Source: Oscillospiraceae bacterium (GTDB taxonomy: Bacteria > Bacillota > Clostridia > Oscillospirales > Oscillospiraceae). Taken from it: a stretch of DNA of 14,094 bases. Below, in pieces: positions 1 to 7,060 of this stretch (position 1 is its first letter; each line of letters begins with the position of its first letter). Below the pieces are notes generated by a model. That model was not told where the DNA came from, did no database searches, and saw only the letters and a list, made by a program, of their open reading frames with translations. The translations under genes were made by a program, and so were the position numbers. The DNA is taken from assembly GCA_031261245.1 (NCBI GenBank), contig JAISKU010000035.1, positions 1-14,094 on the forward strand, in the 5' to 3' direction.

Positions 1-837
1 GAGGTCAAAAGCAGCGGCGAGGTGTACGGCACGTTCAACCTCTCCGGCGTCGATATCCCGATAGCCGGCGTCGCCGGCGACCAGCACGCGGCGCTCTTCG
101 GCCAGACGTGCTTCGGCGCGGGCGACGTGAAGAACACCTACGGCACGGGCTGTTTCCTGCTCATGAACACGGGCGAGGCCCCGCGCGCCTCAAAGCACGG
201 CCTCATCACCACAATCGCCTACGGCATAGGCGGCAGAACGTTCTACGCCCTGGAGGGGAGCGTTTTCACCGCCGGGGCCGTGCTCCAGTGGCTGCGCGAC
301 GAGCTGCGGCTGATTGACACTGCGGCGGATTCAGAGCTTTACGCGAACGAGGTCGCGGACACGAACGGCGTGTACGTCGTGCCCGCGTTCACGGGTCTCG
401 GCGCGCCGCACTGGGACATGTACGCGCGCGGCACTATCACCGGCCTCACGCGCGGCGCGAACCGCTCGCACATAATCCGCGCGGCGCTGGAGTCGATCGC
501 GTATCAGACAAAGGACGTGCTCGACGCGATGGCCGCCGACACGGATATCCCGATGTCGGAGCTGAGGGCCGACGGCGGCGCGTCCGCGAACAACTTCCTC
601 ATGCAGTTTCAGGCAGACATAATCGGCGCGCCCGTCGCCCGCCCCGCCGTGCGGGAGACGACGGCGCTCGGCGCGGCCTGTCTCGCGGGCCTCACCGTCG
701 GCTTCTGGGGCGGACTTGACGAGCTGAAAAGCCTCTGGGTCTGCGAAAAGCGCTATCTGCCCGCCATGGACGCGCAGACGCGCGAAAAGCTCTCCTCCGG
801 CTGGAACCGCGCCGTCGCAACCACCCGCCTCACCTGA
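1..837 (+). CDS. glpK: Glycerol kinase, C-terminal part (5' end outside window)
   Basis: Phosphorylates glycerol to sn-glycerol 3-phosphate with ATP in the cytoplasm, the entry step of glycerol use. The reading frame is open from base 1, so the first visible residues (EVKSSGEVYG) are internal. About 278 residues are visible, a little over half of the roughly 500 usual for the family. FGGY-kinase signatures are clear: GVAGDQHAALFGQ and NTYGTGCFLLMNTG near the start, and DGGASANNFLMQFQADI followed by RPAVRETTALGAACLAG near residues 190-230, which form the C-terminal ATPase lobe and adenosine-binding region. The family is close to other FGGY sugar kinases, but the LMQFQADI and ETTALGAA blocks are typical of GlpK. 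It ends with TGA at 835-837 and overlaps the end of the convergent radC by 8 bp, with no terminator hairpin between them. Confidence 0.95.
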   Translation, partial: EVKSSGEVYGTFNLSGVDIPIAGVAGDQHAALFGQTCFGAGDVKNTYGTGCFLLMNTGEAPRASKHGLITTIAYGIGGRTFYALEGSVFTAGAVLQWLRDELRLIDTAADSELYANEVADTNGVYVVPAFTGLGAPHWDMYARGTITGLTRGANRSHIIRAALESIAYQTKDVLDAMAADTDIPMSELRADGGASANNFLMQFQADIIGAPVARPAVRETTALGAACLAGLTVGFWGGLDELKSLWVCEKRYLPAMDAQTREKLSSGWNRAVATTRLT

Positions 838-1507
838 AAAACCCGTTGTCCGCGAACGACACGTAGTCCATGTCCGCCGCGACTATGTGATCCGCCAGCG
901 CGATATCCACCGCCGAGAGCGCGTCGGCTATCCTCTGCGTCGTCGCCTTGTCCTCATCGGACGGCACGGCGACCCCGCTCGTGTGGTTGTGCGCCAGAAT
1001 AACGCTCGTGGAGTTGAACGACAGCGCCGTCTCCACGAGCTTTCGCACGTTCACGCTCGCGGAGTTGACGCTCCCCCGGAACATCAGGCGACAGCCGAGC
1101 ACCTTGCACTTCGCGTCGAGACACACGAGGTACACGACCTCGTCGCGCTCCCCGAAAAAGTACGTCAGTATGTACTCCCCCGCGCGGCGCGAGGAGGAGA
1201 GAATCTTGTCGGACGCCGTGCGCGATATGAGGTACCGCCGCGATATCTGCGGTATCAGCTTAATCAGCACCGCGCTCGCCTCGCCGACGCCCGGGGTTTT
1301 CACAAGCTCGTCAAGCGGCGCGTCAAACACGTCGGCGAGAGAGCCGAACCGCGCCAGAAGCGCGTGCGCCACGGGATTCGTGTCCCCGCGCGGCACCGCG
1401 TGAAAAAGCAGCAGCTCAAGTACGGTGTGGTCGTCAAAATTGTCGAGGCCGTGCTGCGTGAACCGGTTCTTCAGCCTCGCGCGGTGTCCCCCGTGGGCGT
1501 TTTCCAT
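830..1507 (-). CDS. radC: RadC family JAB/MPN-domain protein
   Basis: Member of the RadC (UPF0758) family. The name implies DNA repair, but the biochemical role is unsettled. Residue numbers count from the GTG at 1510. A helix-hairpin-helix-like stretch (LVKTPGVGEASAVLI) lies near residues 69-83. The C-terminal JAB/MPN metalloprotease-like domain covers about 100-226 and carries the metal-binding set: E122 region, H174 and H176 in AHNHTSG, and D187 in VPSDED. The usual HNHPSG is HNHTSG here. Length (225-226 residues) is normal. The start is either ATG at 1507, sharing one base with the pyrE stop (TGATG), or GTG at 1510, giving a 4-bp overlap. ATG was chosen because neither has a clear ribosome-binding site and both imply coupling to pyrE. 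It is probably cotranscribed with pyrE. The 3' end overlaps glpK tail-to-tail. Confidence 0.93.
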   Translation of the reverse strand: MENAHGGHRARLKNRFTQHGLDNFDDHTVLELLLFHAVPRGDTNPVAHALLARFGSLADVFDAPLDELVKTPGVGEASAVLIKLIPQISRRYLISRTASDKILSSSRRAGEYILTYFFGERDEVVYLVCLDAKCKVLGCRLMFRGSVNSASVNVRKLVETALSFNSTSVILAHNHTSGVAVPSDEDKATTQRIADALSAVDIALADHIVAADMDYVSFADNGFFR

Positions 1508-2145
1508 CACCGCGCCCCGTACTCGGCGAGGTACCTCTCCATATCCGCGCGGCGGCCGTCCCCCTCGGGGAAGCTCGCCGCGATCTCGCGCGAGGTCACA
1601 ATCGGGTACACGTTTATCCCGTACTCCTCCGCGATCTCCCGCAGCGCGGACTTCTCGCCCGTCCCGCGCTCACAGCGATCGACGGAGACGAAAAGCGCGA
1701 CGACGCGCGCCCCGAACGGCCGCACGAGCTCAAGCGTCTCGCGCACGCTCGTCCCCGCCGTCGTCACGTCCTCAATAATCGCGATCCTCCCGCCCGGCTC
1801 CGGCGCCGCCCCGACGATTACGCCGCCCTCGCCGTGATCCTTCGCCTCCTTGCGGTTGAAGCTGTAGGACACGTTTATCCCGTGGTTGCTCCAAAGCGCC
1901 GCCGCCGTCACCGCGGCGAGGGGAATCCCCTTGTACGCCGGGCCGAACAGAATCTCAAAGCTCTCGCCCGACTCCGCAATCATCTGCGCGTAGTAATTCC
2001 CGAGCACGGCGAGCTGTTCGCCCGTGCGGTAATTCCCGGCGTTCACGAAATACGGCGTCTTTCTGCCGCTCTTCGCGGTGAAGTCGCCGAACGTCAAAAC
2101 GCCCGACCTCTGCATAAATTCAATAAATTCCTTTTTTCTGTCCAT
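1507..2145 (-). CDS. pyrE: Orotate phosphoribosyltransferase
   Basis: Joins orotate to PRPP to form orotidine 5'-phosphate, the fifth step of de novo pyrimidine synthesis; a cytoplasmic dimeric enzyme. The protein is 212 residues, normal for the bacterial family. The substrate-end motif KSGRKTPYFVNAG lies near residues 25-37, the mobile catalytic loop FNRKEAKDHGEGG at about 97-109, and the PRPP-binding loop IIEDVTTAGTS at about 123-133. The frame is open upstream to 2187, but the ATG at 2145 is preferred: it is preceded by GGAGGG six to seven bases away and gives the usual N-terminus, whereas the extra 14 residues resemble nothing. The gene is not in a visible pyr cluster. Its neighbour downstream is radC, overlapped by 1-4 bp. 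It is transcribed divergently from the RCC1-repeat gene. Confidence 0.95.
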   Translation of the reverse strand: MDRKKEFIEFMQRSGVLTFGDFTAKSGRKTPYFVNAGNYRTGEQLAVLGNYYAQMIAESGESFEILFGPAYKGIPLAAVTAAALWSNHGINVSYSFNRKEAKDHGEGGVIVGAAPEPGGRIAIIEDVTTAGTSVRETLELVRPFGARVVALFVSVDRCERGTGEKSALREIAEEYGINVYPIVTSREIAASFPEGDGRRADMERYLAEYGAR

Positions 2146-2177
2146 TTCGCCCTCCGAAGCTTGTACTGATTTTTCAC

Positions 2178-2206
2178 ACTTTAACATATCTTTAATAAAA
2201 TGGCAA
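2178..2206 (-). promoter_or_regulatory. Candidate promoter for pyrE-radC
   Basis: On the minus strand TTGCCA (2206-2201) is followed after 17 bases by TAAAGT (2183-2178), each a 4-5 of 6 match to the vegetative sigma-factor consensus. It would start transcription near 2171, about 26 bases before the pyrE ATG. The stretch is AT-rich in an otherwise GC-rich window. The -10 is weak, so this is a tentative call. Confidence 0.35.
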
Positions 2207-2228
2207 CACTTCCCGCGCCTCTTCCGCC

Positions 2229-2257
2229 TTGCCTAATGACGAAAAAGGGTGTATAAT
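2229..2257 (+). promoter_or_regulatory. Vegetative-type promoter for the RCC1-repeat gene
   Basis: TTGCCT (2229-2234) and a perfect TATAAT (2252-2257) are separated by exactly 17 bases, the ideal spacing for the housekeeping sigma factor. Transcription would start near 2264, about 26 bases before the chosen ATG at 2290. It lies back to back with the candidate pyrE promoter, the two -35 boxes being 22 bases apart, so the two units could influence each other. Confidence 0.7.
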
Positions 2258-2289
2258 GTCGGTACACAACAATGAATGGAGCGTTACAT

Positions 2290-3855
2290 ATGTCAAAAAG
2301 ACGTTTTGCCGCCGCATTCCTCGCTCTCGCGGCAGTTTTTGCGCTCGCGCCGCGCTCTCTCGCGGCCTCCGCGCCGAAATCCCCCGCGCTCGCCCTCTCC
2401 GGAACCTCCGGCGCGGCCGTGTTCGGCGGCGCGCTGTACGTCTGGGGCGCGAATGAGAGCGGTCAGCTCGGCGACGGCACCCGCACCACGCGCCTCGAAC
2501 CCGTCCTCGCGCTCACCTCGGTGTCCTCCGTCGCCTCCGGCGGCGGCCACACCCTCCTTCTCCGCGCGGACGGCACGCTCTGGGCGTGCGGGGACAACTC
2601 CTACGGCCAACTCGGCGACGGCTCGCGCCTGACCCGCCTGTCGCCCGTCAAAATCACCGACTCCGTAAAATTCATCGCGGCGGGCGACGATTTCTCGCTC
2701 GCCGTCAAGTCCAACGGTACCCTCTGGGCATGGGGCAACAACGACCTCGGCCAGCTCGGCGACGGCTCGCGCCAGACAAGGCTGGAGCCCGTGAAAATCC
2801 TCGATTCCGTCGCCTCCGCCTCCGGCGGTGACGGCCACGTCCTCGCCGTGAAAACCGACGGCGCGCTCTGGGCATGGGGCTCGAACGACAGCGGCCAGCT
2901 CGGCGACGGCACCCGCACCACAAGGCTGGAGCCCGTGAAAATCCTCGACTCCGTCGCCTCCGCCTCGGCCGGCGTCGGCAGCTCCCTCGCGGTGAAAACC
3001 GACGGCACCCTCTGGACTTGGGGCGCGAACACATACGGTCAGCTCGGCGACGGCTCGCGCGACGCGCGCCTCACGCCGGTGAAAATCCTCTCCGACGTCT
3101 CCTCCGCCGTCGTCGCGGGGACGACCGTCGCGTTTGAGCTCGCCGGCCTGCTTCGCGCGGGTCACGCCCTCGCGCTGAAAACCGACGGCACTCTCTGGGC
3201 GTGGGGCTACAACATCTACGGCCAGCTCGGCGACGGCACGCGTACGGAGCGCCTCGCGCCCGTGCAAATCCTCTCCGGCGTCGCGGAGATCGCGGCCGGC
3301 GGCAACGACTCCGCCGCCATCAAGACGGACGGCACGCTCCACACGTGGGGCGGCAACGACCTCGGCCAGCTCGGCACCGGCGACCGCACCGACAGGCTCA
3401 CGCCGGTCAAAATCCTCTCCGGCGGCGCGGTCAAGGCCGTCCCGACGCGCCAGCGCGTCTACGTCAACGGCGCGCAGGTGGCCTTCGACGCATACAATAT
3501 CGGCGGGGCGAACTATTTCAAGCTCCGCGACCTCGCCATGGCGCTCACGAGCACCTCAAAGCGCTTTAACGCCACGTTCGACGCCGCGAACGCCCTCGTC
3601 GTCGTCACGCCCGGCGCGGTCTACACGCCCATCGGGGGCGAGCTCACGCCCGGCAGCGGCGCGCCCGCCTACATCACCCCGGTGACTCACCGCATATACA
3701 TCGGCGGCAATCAGGTCACGCCCGACGGCTACAATCTCGGCGGCGCGAACTACTTCAAGCTGCGCGAGTTTATGAAAATACTCGACGTGTACGTCGGCTA
3801 CGACGCGAAGACGAACTCCGTCACTATCGACACGTCAAAGGGATACTCCGACTAA
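2290..3855 (+). CDS. Secreted RCC1-repeat beta-propeller with C-terminal stalk-like domain
   Basis: Function unknown; predicted to be exported and to bind a protein or polymer outside the cell. The start at 2290 has GGAG eight to nine bases upstream; an in-frame ATG at 2272 would place six extra residues before the signal peptide. The protein is 521 residues. A signal peptide (MSKRR, then a hydrophobic stretch to about 22, small residues near ALA) covers roughly 1-27. Seven RCC1-type repeats, each with a WGxNxxGQLGDG-like core, span about 45-377, enough for one complete seven-bladed propeller. Residues about 385-521 hold two copies of a stalk-like unit (YNIGGANYFKLRDLA and YNLGGANYFKLREFM) related to the copper amine oxidase N-terminal-like domains of secreted clostridial proteins. 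There is no LPXTG or SLH anchor. It shares a probable transcript with the activase gene 17 bases downstream; the link in function is unclear. Confidence 0.85.
   Translation: MSKRRFAAAFLALAAVFALAPRSLAASAPKSPALALSGTSGAAVFGGALYVWGANESGQLGDGTRTTRLEPVLALTSVSSVASGGGHTLLLRADGTLWACGDNSYGQLGDGSRLTRLSPVKITDSVKFIAAGDDFSLAVKSNGTLWAWGNNDLGQLGDGSRQTRLEPVKILDSVASASGGDGHVLAVKTDGALWAWGSNDSGQLGDGTRTTRLEPVKILDSVASASAGVGSSLAVKTDGTLWTWGANTYGQLGDGSRDARLTPVKILSDVSSAVVAGTTVAFELAGLLRAGHALALKTDGTLWAWGYNIYGQLGDGTRTERLAPVQILSGVAEIAAGGNDSAAIKTDGTLHTWGGNDLGQLGTGDRTDRLTPVKILSGGAVKAVPTRQRVYVNGAQVAFDAYNIGGANYFKLRDLAMALTSTSKRFNATFDAANALVVVTPGAVYTPIGGELTPGSGAPAYITPVTHRIYIGGNQVTPDGYNLGGANYFKLREFMKILDVYVGYDAKTNSVTIDTSKGYSD
2428..3420 (+). 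repeat. Seven tandem RCC1-coding repeats, 144-bp period
   Basis: The codons for the GQLG core start at 2461, 2605, 2749, 2893, 3037, 3220 and 3364. Five of the six steps are exactly 144 bp (48 residues). The step from unit five to six is 183 bp because 13 extra residues (around VVAGTTVAFELAG) sit between the blades. Units three and four are nearly identical in DNA over about 50 bases at their ends (from near 2776 and 2920), which suggests recent duplication or gene conversion. Confidence 0.9.
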
Positions 3856-3872
3856 AAGAAATCAGGAGAAGC

Positions 3873-6800
3873 ATGTATAAAATAGGAATCGACATAGGCA
3901 GCACCACCGTAAAAACCGTCGTCCTCGGCGAGGAGGGCGAGCTCCTCTTCCGCTCGTATGAGCGCCACATGTCCCGCGTGCGCCAGATGGCGGCGGATCA
4001 GCTCAAAAGCGCCGAATCCGTCCTGCGCGGCCGCACCTCACAGGTCGCCATCACCGGCTCGGCCGGTCTCGGCGTCGCAAAAGCGTCAAAACTCCCGTTC
4101 TCGCAGGAGGTCTACGCCACCGCCGCCGCCGTGCGCCGCCACATTCCCGACGCCGACGCGGTAATCGAGCTCGGCGGCGAGGACGCGAAAATCATCTTCT
4201 TCGGTGGGGCATTGGAGGAGCGCATGAACGGCTCCTGCGCCGGCGGCACGGGCGCGTTCATCGACCAGATGGCGACGCTCATCAACGCCACGCCCGCGGA
4301 GCTCGACGCGCTCTCCTTACAGCATGAGCGCATCTACCCGATCGCCTCGCGCTGCGGCGTGTTCGCGAAAAGCGACATTCAGCCTATCCTCAATCAGGGC
4401 GGCCGGCGCGAGGACGTCGCCGCGTCGATTTTTCAGGCCGTCGTTGACCAGACCGTCGCGGGCCTCACGCAGGGGCGCGAGCTGACGGGCAAAATCGTCT
4501 TTCTCGGCGGCCCGCTCACGTTCCTCACGGGACTGCGCCAGCGCTTCGTCGAGACACTCGAGCTCGATGACGAACACGCGATCTTCCCCGAAAACGCCGA
4601 CTGTTTCGCCGCCATCGGGGCCGCGCTCCTCGCGGACGGCGACGGCTTCACGTATGAAAAACTCCTCGAGATGCTCGAGAACGCCGCCGACGGCGACGCC
4701 TCCACCGATATCATGCCCCCGCTCTTTGAGTCCGAGGCAGACTACGCCGAATTCTCCGCGCGCCACGCCCTCGCCGCGCCGGAACCCACGGACGCCGACG
4801 CCTACACGGGCGACGCCTACCTCGGCATCGACGCGGGCAGCACGACGACGAAGCTCGCGCTCATCACCCCCACGGGCGGCATACTCTACAGCCACTACGG
4901 CCCGAACCTCGGCGACCCCGTGGCAATCGTGCGCGAAAAACTCCTCGAGATGTACGAAAAATTCGGCGACCGCGTGCAAATCCGCGCCGCCGCCTCGACC
5001 GGCTACGGCGAGGAGCTCATAAAAAACGCGTTCAACGTCGATTTCGGCCTCGTCGAGACGATGGCGCACCTGTCCGCCGCGCGCCACTTTGAGCCCGAGG
5101 TCGATTTCATCATCGACATCGGCGGCCAGGACGTAAAATGCTTCAAAATCCGCAACGGCGCGGTGGACGGCATCATGCTCAACGAAGCCTGTTCCTCCGG
5201 CTGCGGCAGCTTTGTGGAGACGTTCGCGAAAGCCCTCGGCTACGAGATCGCCGACTTCGCGAAGCTCGGCCTGTTCGCCGAAAAGCCCGTCAACCTCGGC
5301 TCGCGCTGCACCGTTTTCATGAACTCCTCCGTAAAACAGGCGCAAAAGGACGGCGCGACGGTCGAGGCGATAAGCGCCGGCCTGTCCATCTCCGTCGTCA
5401 AAAACGCCGTCTACAAGGTGATCCGCGCCGCCTCCGCCTCCGACCTCGGCGCAAAAATCGTCACGCAGGGCGGCACGTTCCTCAACGACGCCGTACTCCG
5501 CGCGTTTGAACAGGAGCTCGGCGCCGAGGTCCGCCGCCCGACGATCGCCGGCCTCATGGGCGCCTACGGCGCCGCCCTCTACGCCATGGAACAACGCGCC
5601 TATCGCCCCCGCTCGGCGGGGGAGACGTCGCCGCAGGCGACAGAGGGGGCACCCCCGACAGAGGGGGCACCCCCGACAGAGTCCGCGGACAAAAACGACG
5701 GACGCGCAATGCGCGCCCCTACGACGCTGCTATCCCAATCCGAACTCCAAAACTTCACCCACGACGCCCGCCCCGTCACCTGCAACGGCTGCACGAACCA
5801 CTGCCGCATGACGGTGAACACGTTCGACGGCGGCCGCCGCTTCATCTCCGGCAACCGCTGCTCGCGCCCGCTCGGCCTCACCAAATCGACGGAGCCGAAC
5901 ATGATGAAGTGGAAGTACGACAAGCTCCGCGCCCTCTCCGGCGTCGGAGCCGGAACGGGCTCACGCGGCCGCATCGGAATCCCGTTCGGGCTGAACATGT
6001 ACGAAAATCTCCCGTTCTGGTTTGAGTTTTTCACAAAACTCAATTTTGAGATCGTCCTCTCGCCTGAGTCCTCGCGCAGCCTGTACATAAAGGGACAACG
6101 CACGATCCCGTCCGACACGGTCTGCTACCCCGCGAAGCTCCTCCACGGCCACGTCGAGGCGCTCGCGGACGCCGCCGTGGACGCGATCTTCTACCCCTGC
6201 CTGCCGTACAACTTCGACGAGGGCATATCGGATAACCACTACAACTGCCCCGTCGTCGCGTACTACCCGGAGCTTCTCGCGGCGAACATGCCGCGCCTGA
6301 AGACGACGCGCTACCTCGACCCGTACTTCGGTCTGCACAACAAAAAGGGCTTCCTCATCAAATCCGCGGAGTATTTCGCCCGCGAGTTCAACATTCCACC
6401 CGCGGAAACGAAATCCGCCGCCCGCGCCGCCTACGACGCGTACTACGCGTTCCGCGACGAGGTGCGCGCCGAGGGTGAACGCGCCGTCGCCTACGCCGAG
6501 GCCAACAACAAACCGATAATCGTCGCCGCCGGCCGCCCGTACCACACCGACCCGGAGATAAACCACGGCATCGACGAGCTCATCACGTCCTACGGTCTCG
6601 TGCTCGTCACGGAGGACGCCGTGTCCTCCGCGCTCGGGAAGCAGTCGCGCGGCGTGCTCAACCAGTGGACGTATCAGGCGCGCATGTACAACGCCGCCCG
6701 CTGGGTTTCCGCGCGCGAAAATACGGAGCTCATCCAACTCGTCTCCTTCGGCTGCGGCACCGACGCCGTCACGACCGACGAGGTGCGCGAAATTTTGGAA

Positions 6801-6914
6801 AAACATGGCCACCTGTACACCCAGTTCAAAATCGACGACATCAACAACCTCGGCGCCGTCCGCATCCGCCTGCGCAGCCTCATCGCCGCCATGCAGCAAC
6901 GCAAAACCGCTTAA
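3873..6914 (+). CDS. Acyl-CoA dehydratase activase-like protein: two BadF/HgdC ATPase modules plus DUF2229-like module
   Basis: Predicted ATP-driven electron-transfer protein of the 2-hydroxyacyl-CoA dehydratase activator type. Such activators hold an Fe-S cluster and couple ATP hydrolysis to low-potential reduction of a partner; the substrate of this large subfamily is not known to me. Module 1 (about 1-255) has the phosphate motif GIDIGSTTVK, then SCAGGTGAF (C122) and SRCGVF (C161), the cysteine pair that ligates the cluster in HgdC. Module 2 (about 316-572) repeats this with GIDAGSTTTK, EACSSGCGSF (C440, C444) and SRCTVF (C479). Residues about 577-617 are a low-complexity linker encoded by dispersed DNA repeats. 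The rest has TCNGCTNHC (C637, C640, C644), C663, DTVCYPAK and SFGCGTDAVTTDEV, as in DUF2229/HgdB-like proteins. AGGAG lies four bases before the ATG, 17 bases after the RCC1 gene. The product stops where fused homologues would continue into the next gene. Confidence 0.85.
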   Translation: MYKIGIDIGSTTVKTVVLGEEGELLFRSYERHMSRVRQMAADQLKSAESVLRGRTSQVAITGSAGLGVAKASKLPFSQEVYATAAAVRRHIPDADAVIELGGEDAKIIFFGGALEERMNGSCAGGTGAFIDQMATLINATPAELDALSLQHERIYPIASRCGVFAKSDIQPILNQGGRREDVAASIFQAVVDQTVAGLTQGRELTGKIVFLGGPLTFLTGLRQRFVETLELDDEHAIFPENADCFAAIGAALLADGDGFTYEKLLEMLENAADGDASTDIMPPLFESEADYAEFSARHALAAPEPTDADAYTGDAYLGIDAGSTTTKLALITPTGGILYSHYGPNLGDPVAIVREKLLEMYEKFGDRVQIRAAASTGYGEELIKNAFNVDFGLVETMAHLSAARHFEPEVDFIIDIGGQDVKCFKIRNGAVDGIMLNEACSSGCGSFVETFAKALGYEIADFAKLGLFAEKPVNLGSRCTVFMNSSVKQAQKDGATVEAISAGLSISVVKNAVYKVIRAASASDLGAKIVTQGGTFLNDAVLRAFEQELGAEVRRPTIAGLMGAYGAALYAMEQRAYRPRSAGETSPQATEGAPPTEGAPPTESADKNDGRAMRAPTTLLSQSELQNFTHDARPVTCNGCTNHCRMTVNTFDGGRRFISGNRCSRPLGLTKSTEPNMMKWKYDKLRALSGVGAGTGSRGRIGIPFGLNMYENLPFWFEFFTKLNFEIVLSPESSRSLYIKGQRTIPSDTVCYPAKLLHGHVEALADAAVDAIFYPCLPYNFDEGISDNHYNCPVVAYYPELLAANMPRLKTTRYLDPYFGLHNKKGFLIKSAEYFAREFNIPPAETKSAARAAYDAYYAFRDEVRAEGERAVAYAEANNKPIIVAAGRPYHTDPEINHGIDELITSYGLVLVTEDAVSSALGKQSRGVLNQWTYQARMYNAARWVSARENTELIQLVSFGCGTDAVTTDEVREILEKHGHLYTQFKIDDINNLGAVRIRLRSLIAAMQQRKTA
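5603..5651 (+). repeat. Family A palindromic repeat, copy 1 (inside a coding sequence)
   Basis: A 49-bp element with two hairpins: CCCCCGC/GCGGGGG around a TCG loop, and GTCGCC/GGCGAC around GCA. It ends in AGAGGGGGCA, whose G-run can also pair with the opening C-run. It differs at only two positions from the two copies near 12.7-12.9 kb. Here it is translated as part of the linker of the 1013-residue protein (about RPRSAGETSPQATEGA). Confidence 0.85.
5639..5681 (+). repeat. 18-bp tandem repeat, about 2.4 copies
   Basis: The end of the family A element followed by CCCCC is repeated with an 18-bp period (starts at 5639, 5657 and a partial copy at 5675). Because the period is a multiple of three it keeps the frame and encodes TEGAPP TEGAPP TE. 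It looks like slippage expansion after the element arrived. Confidence 0.85.
5700..5722 (-). repeat. Family B GTAGGGG repeat, inverted copy inside a coding sequence
   Basis: On the minus strand this reads GTAGGGGCG followed by a short palindrome (GCGC, ATT, GCGC) and ends in TCC. The head and hairpin layout match the intergenic family B copies, although the core bases differ. On the plus strand it is translated as about GRAMRAPT, the end of the repeat-derived linker. Confidence 0.65.
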
Positions 6915-6930
6915 CGTTGCGGCGTCCCCT

Positions 6931-7038
6931 GTAGGGGCGATTATCAATCGCCCGCGTCCCCCGTAGGGGCGGGGTCAACCCGCCCGCGTTCCAACATGAC
7001 CCGCGCCCCCCGTAGGGGCGATTATCAATCGCCCGCGT
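6931..7038 (+). repeat. Three family B palindromic repeats between the two dehydratase-type genes
   Basis: Three 27-bp copies lie at 6931-6957, 6963-6989 and 7012-7038. All start GTAGGGGCG and end CGCCCGCGT. The first and third are identical, with hairpin stem GGGCGATT/AATCGCCC and loop ATC. The middle copy has a different core but still pairs (GGGCGGG/CCCGCCC). The bases after copies two and three are also alike (TCCAAcATGA and TCCAAtATGA), so the moved or copied unit may be longer than 27 bp. No T-run follows any hairpin, so they are unlikely to be intrinsic terminators. They fill most of the 146-bp gap 6915-7060. Confidence 0.9.
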
Positions 7039-7060
7039 TCCAATATGAAAGGACATTTTA

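Noticed and set aside
887..1837. Long plus-strand open frame across radC and pyrE (316 codons)
   Set aside because: It is an arginine-rich shadow of two clearly identified minus-strand genes, a known effect of high G+C content.
2146..2187. N-terminal extension of pyrE to 2187
   Set aside because: The extension overlaps the candidate promoter and the GGAGGG that serves the ATG at 2145, and it does not resemble the family N-terminus.
2272..2290. Earlier ATG for the RCC1-repeat gene
   Set aside because: It would add six residues ahead of a clean signal peptide, and the ribosome-binding GGAG lies after this ATG, well placed for 2290.
4317..5594. Long minus-strand open frame (425 codons) opposite the activase gene
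   Set aside because: It has no recognisable domain, no ribosome-binding context, and lies wholly opposite conserved ATPase modules; other long shadows here (for example 2293-3342, 5961-6947 and 10776-11936) are rejected for the same reason.
6931..7038. Three direct repeats that might be a small CRISPR array
   Set aside because: The intervals between copies are 5 and 22 bases rather than regular spacers of about 30, the middle repeat differs in its core, and no cas gene is nearby. They fit a palindromic intergenic repeat instead.
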